Assembly (NCBI GenBank): GCA_030789695.1
Contig: CM061139.1
Coordinates: 7,765,878-7,829,877, forward strand
DNA from: Scilla litardierei
Lineage: Eukaryota > Streptophyta > Magnoliopsida > Asparagales > Asparagaceae
DNA length: 64,000 nt
Direction of reading: 5' to 3'
Positions 23,209 to 33,820 of the stretch are shown here, piece by piece. The notes beneath the pieces were generated by a model that saw only the letters and a program-made list of their open reading frames with translations, ran no database searches and had not been told where the DNA came from. Every line of letters begins with the position of its first letter. The stretch's first letter is position 1. The position numbers and the translations under genes are program-made.

Positions 23209-25620
23209 TGTCACGCCCCGCTTCCCTAAAATGGAGGCGAGACATGAAAAGGCCCGCACGAGAGTGGGGCTGTGAAGCCCCAAACCCGATAAGCGTCAAT
23301 AAAACATAAGCAGGTCCCTGTAACCACAACGGAACAACAATAATAACACAAGGAGAGACTGAAATAAAATCTCATATCTCACAAATTGTCCAACAAGAAA
23401 AATAAGTTCAACATCCAGAAAAGCCACCAGGCTAAAAGAAAGAGTCTAAAGGCCCAGAACAAGGCCAACCAAAAGCAACAACATAACAAAGTATAGGTGC
23501 TACGCACCGATAACACAACAACAGTCTAAGCAAAAAGGAAAACACAACGAAGACACTAGGATTGGTCCCCAGTGTCCACGTACTCCCCGACAAACACAAG
23601 CTCGGGCTCGGCGTCAGCAAACACCTCGTCCTCAACAAGGTACTCAGGCTCAAGATCTAACATGTGTCACCCAAAAGAGTAAAGGGGCACATGTCAGCAA
23701 GTCTAAAAGACTTGGGCAAGGAAACTGAAAGTAACACAACTAGCAACCTAGCAGTTTTAGTATGCATGACATGGCAGTTATACATGAGTGCACAAGCATT
23801 ACATGGTGAACAATAAGTACGAGAGAACAATTATCGGGACAAGACAAGAGTAGCCAAGCTACTAATCAATCTCAATCAATTCACTAATTCACGTTTCACT
23901 GTTGTTTGTAGATGTTTACGCCTTACAGCTGAACGGTTTGGCATTCACGCTGAGTGGCCGCTTAACAACTACCCCAAAACCCAGAGTTTACGCCTTACAA
24001 CTGCAGTTGCTGATCAGGCAGACTCCCAGTTGAATGACCGCTTAACCCTTACCCCATCCCACACGTAAACAAGCCAGGGTCCCTGTACATGAGCCCAGCA
24101 AGTGAGCCAGGGTTGCCCCGCACGGGAGCTTGTTTCTTAGTTCACAATTCAATATCGAGCGTTGGGGTTAGCAACTCATTATGCTCGCTTCTGGTCACGA
24201 GCCAGGAAACACAAGTATTGTAGCGATGCTACGCAATCACGGGATCACTTGAAGAATGCAATGACATGACAATTAATTTGCGTACCGTTAATGGAAAGTA
24301 AACATGACATGGTAATTGTGCAACATGATATATGTCGGAACTAGCTTCGTTGTCAAGCTAGTTCCCCAATTTGCGCCTAGGCGAGTATCATTTCGTCGCC
24401 AAGCCTCTTTTACGCCTACAACAAGCAAAATGGCCTAAAACATGGCCTAAACCCTAAGTGGCAAGTTTCACTTGCCTAGCACCGGGGATGACGATCACGA
24501 AGGTTCGTCTCGCGGATGATAATCTACGGGGAAATCGCTGTTATGGGGAAACAATCATCAAAACAACATTCATTCATTAGGTTTTCATAAAAATACAAAT
24601 AGGTTATGGAAACATCAAGAGATCGATTTCTTACCGAGAGGAGGCGGAAGAAACACTCCGGAGAACCTAGGGATCAGATCTGGAATAGATGGTGAAGTTT
24701 GGAGAACTAGGGTTTTTGGGGGATTTTGGGGATTTGAGAGGTAGAATGAGTTGATGGAGGGTTTAGATGATGGATCTAGGGCTTGGAATGAAGGAATAAG
24801 GCTTGGAGGAAGATGGGGGCTCAATGGGGGAGAAACTAGGGTTTTGGGTCGAGTGGAGGAAGAAGAAAACGTTTGGGAGGGGTATAAATAGGATGGGCTG
24901 GCGGCTGCCCAGAAATTAGGGTTTTAACACAGATTAGTCGGTCAAAGAGAAACCACTGACCGACTAGTTTGACAACTAGTCGGTCGGTCGACCAACGCAG
25001 ACCGACTAAGTGTAAACAGTAACTTCTGGACGAAAATAGGATTTAGATTTAGTCGGTCAAAGAACAACTGCTGACCGACTAGTTTCTCATCTAGTCGGTC
25101 GACGAACGTTCTTAGACCGACTAAGAATGAACAGTAACTCGGCTGTATAGAAGAACTAGGAATTAGTCGGTCTGAGTACAAAACTTAACCGACTAGTTTG
25201 ACAACTAGTCGGTCGAAAGATGAACTTAGACCGACTAAACAGATACAATAACTCCTGAATTATAATCAAAGCCCACTAGTCTGTCCATTAAGGATTACCG
25301 ACCGACTAGATTGAGATCTAGTCGGTTGGTTCTCCTTCTTGAACCAACCAACGTGCACGAAAAGCGCCGATTCGAAGCGCGAAGCTTCGGGAAGATTTCT
25401 ATGGCTTCTAGGATCGATTTATACTCTAAGATATGAGCGATTTGAAGCTCGTCACGAATGACTTACTCCGAAATCGACGATCGAAGGAAGAAGCTAGAAA
25501 ATCACGACGAAACGATCGAAAGTGAAAGCTATGGCGACGAAACCACACATCCAAGGAGAAAATCCACCAAGCATATATTTTAATATAGATAATCCAATTA
25601 CACGAAAACCAGTCGTTACA
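23209..25620 (-). repeat. 5' LTR of the young gypsy element
   Basis: 2412 bp, collinear with 16882-19293 at an offset of 6327 with about seven substitutions and no indel seen. It drives transcription leftward. The phased array lies at 24932-25351. Confidence 0.9.
24932..25351. repeat. Phased GTCGGTC/GACCGAC array, 5' LTR copy
   Basis: Same four quartets as 18605-19024, with one substitution seen in a linker (ACAGTAAC to ACAATAAC). Confidence 0.9.
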
Positions 25621-25625
25621 GTTTT

Positions 25626-26637
25626 AGGGTTTGTGTTCTTGAGAGAAAGGTTTGGTTTTTCCTTCTCTTCTTCTTCCATTGATTTCTTCCTCTTGAGTGG
25701 ATTCGTGAGGGCTTGTTCCGTTTGATAAGTTATTACTCACGCGTGAGGAAGCGAGTTTTGTAACCCTATTGTTTGGATATCTCTACTAGTGGAATCGTCT
25801 CGGATTGGATTGCTGGATGTAGGTTGTTTACAACCGAACCAGGGTAAATTCTCTTGTGTCTGCGATTGATTTATTTGTTGCTGTGATTCATTTGCTACTT
25901 TCTATTGCAAGGTCATTTGGGAATTTCGTTGGGTCATTGGGATTAGATTTTTGCTAACTTTATATTTCTGATCAGTTTATTAAGGTTGGTTTCCGCATTG
26001 ATCCCAAGGTGTTTTGGATTTCACCCCAATAATCTTCAGCGTTGGTGTATTTTACTCGTCAAGCAATGCCACCCTACATCTAAGAGTCCTTATAGGCTAT
26101 GATTTTGGAGTGTGGTATCTTGAACTCATTTTTAATGAGGTGTGGAAAATCAATCCTAGTGATTTCATGTTTATTGGAAAATATGGATTGGTTTTGGTTG
26201 ATTTCTATGAGAGTTTCTCCCTTTGTGCTTCAATTATTTAATCATTACACTTACACGATGGTGTAGAAGTCTACGCTATTTTTTCATTGAATTTGAAGTA
26301 CTTATCTTAAGAAAAATGCCATGCAAGTGCTAGTTGTAATTTATAATGCTTTATTTTTGCATGTGACATGAAGTAGACTTCGTGTATACACTTTTGATGA
26401 TAACAAAAGGGTGAGAAATATTGAAGATTGCATTAATGCATATATGTGTGAATATATGGGTTTAAGGGGTGTGAATATATGTTCAATGGGGAGCATGAAA
26501 ATAGGGGGAGCATACCATGCTTTTAAGTGTCACATTAATTGTTGCATACATCCTCCCATTATCACACTTCACACACACATGTCACGATGTATTATTTTGG
26601 AACGTTATTGCAAATCTTATAGTAGTTTGTCATCATC
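25626..26637 (+). other. 3' spacer of the gag-only copia, part 2
   Basis: Non-coding. It opens with TTAGGGTTTGTGTTC and a leader-like purine stretch, and includes CCGAACCAGGGTAAATT, a phrase like that in the copia LTR tail (13626-13640). A first purine tract AAAATAGGGGGAG lies at about 26498-26510, upstream of the true one. Confidence 0.5.
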
Positions 26638-26650
26638 AAAAGGGGGAGAT
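26638..26650 (+). promoter_or_regulatory. Polypurine tract of the gag-only copia
   Basis: AAAAGGGGGAGAT abuts the 3' LTR, which starts TATTGGATAC (decayed from TGTTGGATAC). Confidence 0.85.
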
Positions 26651-28813
26651 TATTGGATACAACGTGTGTTGGATTCAATGATCGATGACTTCGTGTTTGA
26701 TGATAACAAATATGTGTGACTGTTCTAATGTGTGTGTTAATTGTTTTCATGAGTGGCATGCTTGTAAATCTTCAAAGCGATGACTAAGTCAATTGATAGA
26801 GGAATTGCTATTCACATAGCAAATTGGAAGATGTAGAAATTGTTATTCATATAGCAACTTGGACTTGGTCAAATAGATGGTGACTATAGCTACACATATT
26901 GGACCAAGTCAAATTGGAAAAGATCTTATTCAAATCAATTTAAGATTGATTCAAATCCCCATTGCCATTCAAATCCTATTCCAATATGGAGAGATATGGA
27001 GTATCTTTTTCAAATCTCCTTTTGATTGATCCAAATCAATTAAAGATTCTATCAAATCTCCTATCTTATTTGCATCCAAATCCTAATGCCAAGCAACTAG
27101 GAGACTTGGTCAAAGATGGAGTGATATGAAGAATCTCATGCAAATCAAAGGTGATTAAATGAGATCTAATTCAAATCCTATAGCTACACAAATTGAATTC
27201 CATAGCCATTTATATTCAAACTCCATATCCAAAAAGATTCATTCAAACCCTAATCAAATTAGGATTCCTTCCAATCTCCATCAAATATGGGATTTTAATT
27301 GATTCTATCATATCCATATAGACCCATATTCAAAGAGAGGGATTTTGAGAGAGAGGAAACCAAAGAAATTCGGCCACAACCCTAGAGGAAAGCTTCATGG
27401 CCGCAGCTTTGCAAGGAGCTCAACAGACGACGCTAAAAAGTGCATAACTTTCTCCACAGTGCTTGGATCGACGAACCGTTTGCGCCAGGACGATCACAAC
27501 TCAGTGCTCTACAACATGGTGATATTTTCTGAATTTAATCTCTGTATTAAATCAGTGGTATTTATTTTAGCATGAGTTGTATTCTGAATAGCTTCTTATA
27601 TTTTATCAACTTCCTCTAGGCACATCTCCACCTTGCATCAGATATCAAGGAAGCAAACTTCATTGTCCCAAGATCCATCTTCCCTAATAGCCGCAATCAT
27701 ACCTATAGCTTCTCCATTACCTCATTCACCCAAGGCCATAAGATTCTCCCATAGTCGAATATCTCCAAGAACAAAGCTCACATCTTGCGCAACATACCAA
27801 GGCAAAATTGCATCCCACTCCATCATCTTCTCCAAGCCAAAAGAGCCCAAGCTTCATAGAACATCGCCTTGCTCAAGACACCAAAGAATCCAACCCTTCA
27901 CCATGCACAAGTTTCCATTGATGAGAAGAGAACCATAGTCGCAAGTTGCCATTGACGAGAAGAGACATATTGCCACAAGTTGCCATTGAAGAGAAGAGAC
28001 CATAGCCGCAAGTTGCAGCACCCAAACACCAAGAGGAGGATGCTAAAACATCAAGGAAGGGTCTGCACGTGGACTGCTAGAGCAAACAAGGGGCTGCGGA
28101 CGCACTGCGAGGGGGGGGGGTGTGTGTGTGCATGGACTGCAGGGTTCTGTGCACGGACTGCAAGGTTCTGTCCACGCACTGCATGGTTCAGTCCATGCAT
28201 TGCTAGGTTCAGGCCACGCACTACTACTGCACCATCAAGGTAAGGCCACAATATTCAAAGAGGAGCCAAGCAAGAGCGGTAACTTGAGTTGTAGACGAGA
28301 CGAGACGAGACATCTTGCCAGACGAGAACTGGCCAGTGTCGATTGACATAGACGACTACGCCTACACACTGAGATTCTCTAAACTCTTTTACTATTATTT
28401 GTGTGTAGTAGTAACGATCTCTGTAGGGGGAAACTTTACCACTTTTGTGTTCTTTTGGAACTTGTTTAGTGTGGGACTAGACAAGAGGGTCTTAACAAGT
28501 AGGACTTGTCAAGATAGAGCATTTACTATGTTGATAGTGTTCTGCACTCAGGGAGTGTGGTACTTCTAGGTGGGGGTAGGGAGCTCAGGACCCATTGTAG
28601 TTGTACAGAAGGAACATATTAATGCTAGTATTTACTTGGGGGCTGGAGTAAGTCGTGGGACGACCGAACCAGGGTATATCTGCGTGTATTCTGTGATTGC
28701 TTCATATTTACCCTGCGTGTGATTATTAACTGCGTGTGATTTCTCGTGGGTTGCGCGAGAATTTTTTATAAGCCTATTCACCCACGCCTCTAGGCTTAGA
28801 TCCAGATTCAACA
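26651..28813 (+). repeat. 3' LTR of the gag-only copia
   Basis: 2163 bp, ending CCAGATTCAACA and followed by the duplication AGTAA. Its TATA region is altered: CATATCCATATAGACCC at about 27310 in place of CTTATATAAACCC. The 21-bp repeat is longer than in the 5' LTR. Confidence 0.9.
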
Positions 28814-28818
28814 AGTAA

Positions 28819-30785
28819 CAGACTACCCAGGATCCATTCAAATGTTAGTACACAGAATCCACATCGTGCCTGGAAAATGATAGTATCGTGAACGATTATG
28901 CCTGATCGTGGAATGAAATCCTCCCAGACAGGGTCGAAAGACAGGTCCCAGTTGCTCACGCACTCTCACAATAATAAGTTTCCCAAAAACCCGACGAGTT
29001 AAGCTAGTTTAATCAATTATTAGTTTAGTGTCGTGATGGTGTCCAATATTAATTAAACTACATAGTCAGGGGGAAGTCCATAGATAATGATAGAATGTTG
29101 TAACCAGACATGTCTAGAGTTAACCTCAATTCCACCAGTCATCCAGTATCATGTCAGTATCGTGCCATCACAAGAAACATCCCAAGACTACGCAATTTGG
29201 CAATATTAAACTTCCTCGTACAAGCATGCTCCAGGAGATAATGACATGCCATGACAATAAAGCTAGCATAAAGATAAAGTAAGGCATGGATGTTTCTTAT
29301 GATACTCCAAAATGAACAGATATAAACACTCAACTGTTCCATGCAATGAACCAAGAAACAAAGAAACATAATAATTCCTTGATAAAGAAAAGCCCGAAAG
29401 TCAAGCTCCTAATGGCTCTAAGAGATCTAGGCCAGAGGAATCAGATTCCAAGTGAACCACACCGAAGCCCAAACCAGCAAGCCCAACAATAACCCAGGGA
29501 CCCAATAAAGCACGTAAGAGAAGCTACCAAACCTAACAACAAACAAGAACAAAAAAAACAAGTAAGAAAGCTAGCACAATGCATAATAAGTAAGGAGGGC
29601 TAGCCGCAACCCATCAATAAGTAATGAGAGCTATCCACAACCCAACAACAAGCGAGGAGGGCTAGCCGCAATCCAATAACAAGCAAGGAGGGATAGCCAT
29701 AACCCAACGACAAGCAAGGAAGTCCAACCTGCACACAAGGGTAGCCACCGAACTCAATCAACAAGCAAGGAAACCCCACAATAGCAAGTAACGAAGTCAC
29801 CCGACCCAACAACAAGCAAAGTAATCCAAATCAGCAAGCAAGAGACAAGCAAACGACAACAAGGAAACCCAAGGTAGCAAAAAATTGAAATCTGTAGTAA
29901 GGGGATAGAGTCTACTGAAATCGTCGTCGAATAACTGAGAAAATGAAGATCTGAAGCCCAAACAACGAACAAAGGATTCAGCCAAGCCCGATCATCAGCA
30001 GAAAAAGCCAGATGCAAGCCATCAGCAACAAGGAACCCAAAATCAGCAAGTGAGGGAACCACCATACCAATCTCGAGCAAGAAAGTGACAGATCACAAGC
30101 AAGGGGAGCCATTGTACCTCAAAACATCAATGGAAGGACAGGTCGTAGGCAAGGGGAAGCCACGAACTCATCACAAGCAGCAAAAGAGTCAGCCACAACC
30201 ATTAGTCAGTAATGAGACCAAAGCTGCAAGCAAGGGAGGCCATCAAACTCAACTCCAGCAACGAAAGTACAAATCGCAAGCAAGGGGAGCCACCACAGCT
30301 ATCTCAAGCAATGAAGGGACAGATCGTAAGCAAGAGGAGACCCGAACCTAACTCAACGAGGAAGGGACAAACCGCAAGCAAGACGAGCCACCACAGCTTA
30401 AATCAGCAATGGGGGCCTCTTATAGGAGGCAGGGGGGCTGCGAGAGGACGTGAGATATAGGAAGGGGTGCTGTGAAGGACCGAGGGGAAGTGGGGGCGTG
30501 GCACTGTACGCAAGAGGGCGAAGGGGCTCGTCGATGTGTATGAACAGAGGGGGCGTCGTCGAGAGACCCCATCAAGGGCGCGTACCGATGCGACAACAAG
30601 AGGGGAAGAGAGAGGGCTAGGGTCGCGTCGAAGCCCTAAGGCTTGGGGGCGCTATGAATACAAGCAAGAGAGGGGAAAAAAAGAAAAGAAAACCACATGG
30701 ACTTGGGCCTGTTGAGCGGGCCAAAGAAAAATGAAAAGAAAAGAGAAAGAAAAGAAATAGAGGGGGAAGATCATGGGTCGTTGCA
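28819..30785 (-). repeat. Element C 3' LTR, part 2
   Basis: Continues the LTR that starts at 11120 and ends GTCGTTGCA, the same kind of end as the young gypsy LTR (GTCGTTACA). It contains diverged short tandem repeats at 29560-30410 and a purine-rich end. ORFs here are low-complexity products of the repeats. Confidence 0.65.
29560..30410. repeat. Diverged short tandem repeats (about 40-50 bp)
   Basis: CAAGCAAGGAGG or CAAGCAAGGGGAGCCA recurs many times, for example near 29650, 29685, 30098, 30147, 30278 and 30375, at spacings of roughly 35-50 bp. Confidence 0.55.
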
Positions 30786-30915
30786 TTCTCCCTACCTTAG
30801 AAAAATTCCGTCCTCTGAATTCTCATAAGGTAGATCGAGTCAATCGAGTATCGCACTTCCTGCCAACTCTACACTGTTCACGAGGCGATTGCGCGGACCT
30901 GCATGTGCCACCACG
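30786..30915 (-). other. Entire interior of element C: polypurine tract and priming block only
   Basis: On the plus strand it starts TTCTCCCTACCTTAG, complement of a polypurine tract like the one at 19294. It ends with GACCTGCATGTGCCACCA (30896-30913), two bases before the next LTR. The 130 bp have no ORF. Either this is a minimal element with only the cis signals for reverse transcription, or an internal deletion spared both ends. Confidence 0.65.
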
Positions 30916-31394
30916 TGTAAGGCCCCGCTCCATAAGTGCAGTCACAATTGAAACATGTGTGTGCATGTTCTGTAGGTGCAAGTGAAGTCAATTTTGAGCA
31001 GTGCAGAAAGAATGGAAATACTCATAACAAAGCAGGTAAGAACAATAAAAACTACACTACAACTGAAATGTAAATACACCTTCACCTCGGCTAGCTCATG
31101 GCTCCCAAGTCCTGCACCGAAAGCTCTATCTCGTCGTGCTCAGGCACCTCTGTAAGATCATGTGCATCATCTGGTGGGCAACAGAATTCGCACCACAGCT
31201 CAATAGAGTAAACAATATCAACCAAGAGACGGAAATGATAACTGTGCACAATAGGAGATATGAGCAACAATTATAAAGGGACGGTACAAAGAAGTAACAA
31301 TATATGATTATAAAAGTCCACAAACTACAGTAAAGTGGTACTTACTAAAGTGAATCAATCATATGTCGTGATTTATGAGGGAGAGTACGGTGTG
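30916..31394 (-). repeat. Element C 5' LTR, visible part
   Basis: Starts TGTAAGGCCCCGCTCC and is collinear with 11120-11599. It ends in GTACGGTGTG, where Athila-1 is inserted; in the uninterrupted copy this is followed by CAACACGAAAACC. Confidence 0.75.
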
Positions 31395-31696
31395 TGTTGT
31401 GTCTATATTTTCCATGTTTTTACCATGCATTTCTATGTCGTTTCGATCAACCGAATCCATATTTTCATATTATATCACGCTTTTCTCGATATTCTTGATC
31501 CTTTCGATGTTTTATGTGTTTTCAGGAAATTCAGAGCGATATGAGATTCTGGACACAACATCGACGACAAAGCTCGCTTCGCCATGTCACAACGACCCAA
31601 GGAGGCCAAAGAAGCGAGGGAGAGGAGTAGAAGAAGAGAGGAGAAGAGAAGAAGAGAGGAAAAGAGAAGGTAAGGAGATTGGGAGAAGTTTCTAGA

Positions 31697-32067
31697 TCGC
31701 TTGGCCGAGCGCATGATGCACTCGGTCGAGCTGTGATACACCAAGGAGCAATGGAATTATTCTTCGGGGCGCTCGGCCGAGCGACAAGCTCGCTCGGCCA
31801 AGCGACCAGCCCGCTCGGCCGAGCTAGCCGTCAGAAGAGCCCATCAAACGAAGGACCTAGGCTCTGGAAAATTTTAAGCTTAATTCGCTCGACCGAGCGA
31901 CATGACGCTCACGCGAGCGACTCAACTCGCTCGCACGAGCGACCCCTTCTCGAGTGCCAAGCGGAGCGATACACAAGGCACCGCTTGGCCGAGTGAGTAC
32001 TGTGCTCGGCCGAGCGAGTACTGTGCTCGGCTGAGCGAGTACTGTGCTCGGCCGAGCGGTGTATCGG
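31697..32067. repeat. Array of CTCGGCCGAG palindromes, 21-bp step
   Basis: Cores start at 31700 and 31721; 31772, 31793 and 31814; 31888, 31908 and 31930; and 31984, 32005, 32026 and 32047. Steps are 21 bp or within one base. The last three are perfect copies of a 21-bp unit GAGTACTGTGCTCGGCYGAGC. It ends about 70 bp before the TATA box. Confidence 0.85.
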
Positions 32068-32138
32068 CAGACTCCATTTTGACTTGAAATAATGGGTTTC
32101 GGGTTAGTTTTCTTGTAAAACCCGAACCCAAACTATTT

Positions 32139-32149
32139 GTATAAATAGT
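32139..32149 (+). promoter_or_regulatory. TATA box of the Athila-1 5' LTR
   Basis: TGTATAAATAG, conserved in the 3' LTR at 53666-53676. Confidence 0.7.
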
Positions 32150-33189
32150 GAATGTTTTTAGAGTATGTTAAGCTGTTTTTGTTGTAGCTAAAACCCTTGG
32201 AGCTATTTTGGAAGTTCTCATTTTGGTAAACTCTTTTACAATCTAAATCTTTGTTTGTGGTTCGATTTGCTTAATTTCATCATCATTGCTATCATTTCTA
32301 TTGCACTCTCTATTGAAATCAATTTCATGCAATTTGACCGGTTGGATATGTTTAACTCTATTGCTATTGTATTTAGGGCTTTTGCCATGCTAGAGTAGTG
32401 GGTTTCTAGGGCTTAGGGACGATCTCTAGGATCTTAGGGATCCGATGTTAGGTTAGACCACCGTTGGATCAATCTAGGGTTGCCATATGGTGGGTTGAAT
32501 AAGGGCTTTGGGGGATTGGCCTTAGGATTGGGGTATCGCGAAGGCGGCTCCATATCATATGGAGAATCCCCATGAATTCAATTTAGGCTAGGCGACCATT
32601 CCTAGGGTTCGTGACCACGAGAGTTACTCAAGAGTTAGAGGAGACCACTAATTCCCAACCCGCTAGTCGGTGACGGCGAGAGCATGCCGATTGCTAGAAC
32701 CGACCATAGGGTAGCGCCGCAACCCGTAGATCATGAAAGTGGATACGGAGTTGCGAGGCAGGACCAAGGGTCAAGCTTAATGCATGCATCCCCGTGTGAA
32801 GTCGACTGCGAGAGCATGGTTTCGCACAGGGATGCGTTAGACGAGTAGGAACAACGAAAGTTAAGTACTCGTTCTCATCTACGGATGTGACACTCCTACC
32901 CAAATCCATCGTCCAACGTAGGGCCATTCAACCTAGCATCCATGACTGAAGGGCCTAGCGAGGAATCCCGAAGGCTTAGACGTTTAATTTCTAGTTAACT
33001 CTCGATTTGCACAATCAACCCATCAATCAATCGTGACAACCCCCGATCATACACTCTCCTCCTTCCATATAAAGCGAAGCATTAAACAATCACCTCCCTG
33101 AGTTCGACAATGTTTCTATACTATAGCACACCATGCTCTTGCAGTGATTCGCGTCCCCATGGTGCAAACCCGGGGACCGAACAAGTTTT

Positions 33190-33207
33190 TGGCGTCGTTG
33201 CTAGGGA
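33190..33207 (+). promoter_or_regulatory. Primer-binding site, tRNA-Asp type
   Basis: TGGCGTCGTTGCTAGGGA lies six bases after the LTR. The Athila/Tat consensus TGGCGCCGTTGCCGGGGA is complementary to tRNA-Asp; this copy has decayed C-to-T positions. Confidence 0.8.
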
Positions 33208-33437
33208 GGCAATAGTTTGCTTTAGCTTTTGGTTGGAGAGTGTTGGTTTCATCCACACTTAACACCCAACAACTTCTTTTTATTTTTTATTTTTTTATTT
33301 TTATTATTTTCTCATTACACTCTTTTCTCTTTTTCGCTAACGAGTTCCACAATTTTCTTGAGTGCTTCTTCTCTGCGTGCTAACATCCCTCCCCAGATTA
33401 CGTCTCTTTCCGAACGCCTTACACTCGGAGGTCTGCG

Positions 33438-33820
33438 ATGTGCCGGCAAGACTTCCTTTCCCAGGACCCAAATTGGAGGGAGCATCCTCAATATGCCTTA
33501 GACAGGATGTTGGACTATGTGAGATTCGCCGGCTCTTTAGTCGGTGAAGACATTCCCGAAGCCAACTTTGAAGTCTTGAACTACATCACAGAACAAGTCC
33601 ACTCAGGCGCTCTCGAGGACGATGTATACGTTAGCATCGAAGGGGACACACTCTCATTCTGCATCAGGGATATCTGATAGGCCAACTCATGCAAAACACA
33701 AAATGAGGTATCCCTCCTAACTGCTTTGAATAACATGGTGGATCATGCCAGGTGCACCGGGCTGGTATTCATCTCGTTAGCAAATCCATTCGCATCGTGC
33801 TTGAACGTGTCTCAAGTATG
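33438..33820 (+). pseudogene. First ORF of Athila-1, part 1, function not recognised
   Basis: Open from 33438 to 33677 (79 codons after the ATG; motifs HPQYALDRMLDYVRFAG and VLNYITEQVHSG). Two adjacent stops follow (TGA TAG). The same frame then stays open to about 33829. It sits where gag is expected but I do not recognise a classical Gag core or zinc knuckle. It resumes after the solo LTR at about 35318. Confidence 0.4.

Larger units (their letters stand above)
16882..25620 (-). mobile_element. Very young non-autonomous gypsy (Tekay-like) element
   Basis: Two 2412-bp LTRs (16882-19293 and 23209-25620) with ends TGTCACG and GTTACA are flanked by a perfect duplication GTTTT (16877-16881 and 25621-25625). 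I count about seven differences between the LTRs (~0.3%). The 3.9-kb interior has the post-LTR block and polypurine tract of this gypsy group but only one short zinc-knuckle ORF and no pol. At the rice rate of 1.3e-8 per site per year that divergence would mean roughly 0.1 million years. The element must have been copied by another element's enzymes. Confidence 0.9.
11650..28813 (+). mobile_element. Gag-only (TR-GAG-type) copia element of SIRE affinity
   Basis: LTRs at 11650-13769 and 26651-28813 are flanked by a perfect 5-bp duplication AGTAA (11645-11649 and 28814-28818). The interior has a tRNA-Met priming site, a broken gag and a polypurine tract. It has no protease, integrase, RT or RNase H. 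A young gypsy element is nested at 16882-25620. Terminal-repeat elements with only gag are known in plants (TR-GAG). The priming site, the polypurine tract AAAAGGGGGAGA and the LTR end TTCACCCCCTCTAG match those of the SIRE element at 35591-48021, so a SIRE-like partner probably supplied pol. Confidence 0.85.
31395..33183 (+). repeat. Athila-1 5' LTR
   Basis: 1789 bp. The upstream third carries the array at 31697-32067. A TATA box TGTATAAATAG lies at 32139-32149. The transcribed part has a CTAGGG-rich stretch, and the end is GGGGACCGAACA. Confidence 0.85.

Noticed and set aside
29754..30460. Several 70-108-codon ORFs
   Set aside because: They come from the diverged tandem repeats in the element C LTR and read in several frames alike.
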